Shown here: positions 61,301-64,000 of the stretch, in pieces | How the letters are laid out: each line of letters starts with the position of its first letter | Position numbering within the stretch: position 1 is the stretch's first letter | Assembly: GCA_965112735.1 (NCBI GenBank) | Contig: OZ218951.1 | Coordinates: forward strand, 5,580,001-5,644,000 | Reading direction: 5' to 3' | Length of the DNA stretch: 64,000 bases | DNA from: Phaeosaccion multiseriatum | Lineage: Eukaryota > Ochrophyta, other classes | Notes under the pieces: model-generated | Database searches by the model: none | The model's input: only the letters and a program-made list of their open reading frames with translations | Told to the model about the DNA's origin: nothing | Made by a program: the position numbers and the translations under genes

Positions 61301-61947
61301 CAACCAATCAACCAAACCAAACTAACCAAGCCAACCAACCACCCAACCAACCACCCAACCAACCATCCAACAAGCCACCCACCCACCCACCCAACCAACC
61401 AACCAACCAACCAACCACCCGATGCACCGAGAGCACCCTGAACCTACCTAAAGTGTCGCTGATCGAAGTCGGGGTCGCTCATATGCACTCTAATGTGAAA
61501 GTGGGTGTTGACCGCTTCTCTCTGCACGAGCCACTCACGCGTGGCCCCCGCCGCCGGCAGGTACCCATGGGGCGGGTCGACGTGCAGCAGCACCAGGCTG
61601 GCCTGTTACAGTTACAGTTCCAGCTTCAGCGTCAGTTCGGTTTCAATGAATGATTTAGACTGATACGACATCGAAAGTAAGACACTATCGAAGATATCGA
61701 CAATCCATTTCGACGATATCGATACCCACAGTCGACATCGATACCTGTGTGGAGGGCTGCAGCTTGTCTCTGCAGCGGCGCTCTGCGTCTGTTCCCAGGG
61801 GGGGGTCGGCAGAGTTTGCTGCGAGGAGCACACGATCGGCCTGAGTAGCGCACAGGCTTTGGGGGGGGGGGGGGGCGGGGGGGGGGGGGGGGGGGGAGGA
61901 GGACGAGGACGAGGAGGAAGAAGGGGGGGATAAGCGAGGCCTCTGCT

Positions 61948-61984
<37 letters not shown>

Positions 61985-62643
61985 AACCCACTGCTGCCCC
62001 CCAGAGAGGGGCTTCTGTCTCCGTCTGCTGCCATCACTTGTTCTGCCCCCCCATCCCCGCCCCTCAACTAGTGCTACCCCAACTCCCAACGCCAAGCGCA
62101 CCCACGCACACACGCACGTACACACCAACCCACACATGCACACACATGCACACACGCACACACACGCACTTCCCACACCTTCCTTTCTTCCTTCCTTTCT
62201 CACCTCCTTCCTCCCTCCCTCCCTCCCTCCCTTCCTCCCTTCCTCCCTCCCTCCCTTACCTGTTCCAAGCGGAGTCATGCCAATCCGCCTCGTAGATCAG
62301 CGCGTCGTGTTGCTCCTCCTGCTGCGCCAGCCAACTGCCCAACGCCAAGGGAAGCTTACTCCTCCTCCTACTTCCACTCTCACTCCCACTCCTACTCCTA
62401 CTCCTACTCCGGCGGCGACGAAGCTCCTGCTGTACGCCTTCCCCTCGCCCTCCCCCTCCCCCCGGCTCCGCCGATGACGAGCGCAAGCGGGAGGAAGAGG
62501 CAAGGCAACTCTTCCTCATCGTGCGCCCCTGCTCCTTGGCTCCTCCTCCTGTGGCAGCGCCGTTTGCTCCCATCGCAGCGGCTCTGACTCCATCTCCCCC
62601 CTCCCCCTCCCCTTCCCACTCCTCCCACTCCTCCCCCTCATCC

Positions 62644-62678
<35 letters not shown>

Positions 62679-64000
62679 GTCGTCTTCGTCGTCGTCGTCG
62701 TCGTCGTCATCATCCAGCCCATCTAAACCCTCCTCTCCCCTCCCCAGCGTGTTGGCAGCAAGAGCACTTGTCAACACCTTTGCCCTCAGCCCGGTGCTCT
62801 CCAACGCTTTCTGTAACGTCGTGGTAAAGAGATGGAGAGGGACAGAACCGCTCACCGGCAACACCATGAAGGTCCTTCCCTGCCCCACCCGCCCGTAGTA
62901 CGCCGAGGTCCGATGACTGCTCTGACTTGTACTCCTGCCTGCGTCCACCCCGCCGTTAACACCACCACCTCCTCCTCCTCCATTAACGCCAGCTGCACCG
63001 TTACCGTGGGTTCCGTGGCCGTGGCGGTTACAGCCGTGTACCCCCAAGCCGCCCCCCGCCAACAACCTCAGCCTCTCCTTGGTCTTCTCGTGTGCATGTT
63101 GCGCCAAGTGAGGCACCACTGCAGGGTAGCGCTGGGCAATGAAACTCAGTGTGCTGGAGGGGATGCGGGCGACGCTCGTGTGTCTGACTGCCCGCACCGT
63201 GGCCCAGTGCTCCAAGCCCGTTATCACTTGCGACTCCCCCACCATCATCCCGCGGCCGTACTCACCCAGCACCACCACGCCTCCGTCTCCTCCTCCTCCT
63301 CCCCCTCCCCCGTCCGCCTGCCCCTGCCCATATGACTTCCCCTGCTGCCCTTGCTGCCCCTGCTGGCCCTGCTGCTGCTGTACTACCAACTGCTGCTGCC
63401 CCCTCCCGCCTCCTGTGGTCTGCACATAGGCCCTCAGCCGTCCATACAACACGACATAGAGACTGGTCCGGAGCTCCCCCTGCCTGACAAGAACCTGGAC
63501 ACATACACACAGAGAGAGAGAGAGAGAGAGGGAGGGAGAGAGAGAGAGAAGGAGAGAGAGAGTGAGAGGGAGAGAAAGAGAGAGAGACAGAGGGGAGTAG
63601 TGAGGAGCAAGCATTGTACAACGGAAGGAACTCGGCTGAACTGATCGGTCTCTCTCTCTCTTTCTCTCCCCTTCTCTCTCTGTCGATCTTGTCTCTCTCT
63701 CCCCTCCTCTCTCTCCTCTTCTCTTCTCTCTCTGCCCTCCCCTACCTCTCTATTTCTGTCTCTGTCCCCTCTTCTTTTCTCTCCGCCTCCCCTTCAAGCC
63801 GGACGGACAAACGCCCTCCTCCTTCTCTTCCTTCCCTTCCCTTCCCTTCCCTTCAACTACATACACACACACACACACACACGCACTCACACACACACGC
63901 ACTCACCTGCCCCGGCTCCAAAAGAAGATACTTGAGTCCGAAGCCGTACACACGAAGCACAGGGGGGATGTCGGCCACGAAGCGGCGACAGATGGCAGCC
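58328..64000 (-). CDS. neuropathy-target-esterase-like patatin phospholipase with cyclic-nucleotide-binding domain (5' end outside window)
   Basis: Twelve exons are visible (minus): 64000-63907, 63494-62260, 61856-61745, 61602-61448, 60982-60712, 60397-60353, 60184-60054, 59758-59628, 59416-59236, 59043-58953, 58726-58638, 58376-58328; phases agree throughout. NTE-type enzymes (PNPLA6/7, yeast NTE1) deacylate phosphatidylcholine and lysophospholipids at the ER. Seen: a cNMP-binding fold ([31 protein letters not shown]); then FMVLPVSG and [17 protein letters not shown], the family's linker; then oxyanion loop [16 protein letters not shown], nucleophile [12 protein letters not shown] (Ser of GxSxG) and the catalytic Asp in [12 protein letters not shown]. 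The C-terminal [20 protein letters not shown] and IGYQYAV also match the family. A Gly/Gln insert interrupts the cNMP fold and an Asp run of about 25 acidic residues (near 62642-62712) splits the linker. Further cNMP domains and the N-terminal membrane helix would lie upstream. Confidence 0.9.
63505..63905. repeat. AG/CT-rich intron of the phospholipase gene
   Basis: The intron between 63494 and 63907 is made of GAGA tracts (63511-63597), CTCT tracts (63640-63790) and a CA tract near the donor side (63860-63900). Confidence 0.75.

Overview
The window is nuclear DNA of a eukaryote. The genes are split by many spliceosomal introns, several of them built largely of long microsatellites. The best clue to the organism is the PsbP-family gene at 31004-33784. 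Its leader has a signal peptide followed by a Phe at the predicted cleavage point and then a thylakoid-type signal. This is the bipartite plastid-targeting plan of algae with a secondary red plastid, so a photosynthetic stramenopile (heterokont alga) is the most likely source. The CDKL-type kinase would fit a lineage with a flagellate stage, but that is only a hint. I cannot name the genus.

Layout. 1-3349 (+): 3' part of a gene for an IQ / WW / B-box protein. 3350-11250: a degenerate zone with a truncated LINE-like relic, two short inverted-repeat transposons inserted side by side with target-site duplications, a Ty3/gypsy-like RT fragment, a second LINE-like relic, and an ankyrin-repeat paralogue cluster (two reading frames and one pseudogene). 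11251-13247: low-complexity DNA. 13248-20182 (-): a 14-exon CDKL-like protein kinase. 20571-21710 (+): an RGG/Gln/Pro-rich protein. 21879-23900 (-): a Nudix hydrolase with a long acidic N-terminal extension. 24398-25603 (+): a coiled-coil protein. 26066-26438: palindromic short transposons. 26997-28235 (+): a third ankyrin gene. 29100-30821 (-): DPH7, for diphthamide synthesis, divergent from the PsbP gene (31004-33784, +). 34625-44906 (+): a 16-exon unconventional myosin. 46541-49580: a 3-kb minisatellite. 49792-50870 (-): a METTL21-type methyltransferase. 51160-53551 (-): a secreted Lys/Ser/Gly-rich repeat protein built from duplicated exon-intron modules. 55546-57141 (+): a protein with five C-x4-C-x9-C-x2-H fingers. 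58328-64000 (-): a neuropathy-target-esterase-like patatin phospholipase with a cyclic-nucleotide-binding domain, cut by the window end.

Exon models were built by hand from GT-AG sites, reading phase and protein-family continuity. For the six complete multi-exon models (kinase, Nudix, PsbP, myosin, methyltransferase, secreted repeat protein) the summed CDS length is an exact multiple of three. No operon-like functional grouping is visible; neighbouring genes have unrelated jobs, although several pairs are divergent and close. No tRNA, rRNA or CRISPR array was seen. The most striking features are introns filled with arrays that repeat the splice-donor consensus, a short-transposon family with TCGGCC/TCGACC ends and 6-bp duplications, a near-identical tract shared by two ankyrin genes, and the modular secreted repeat protein.
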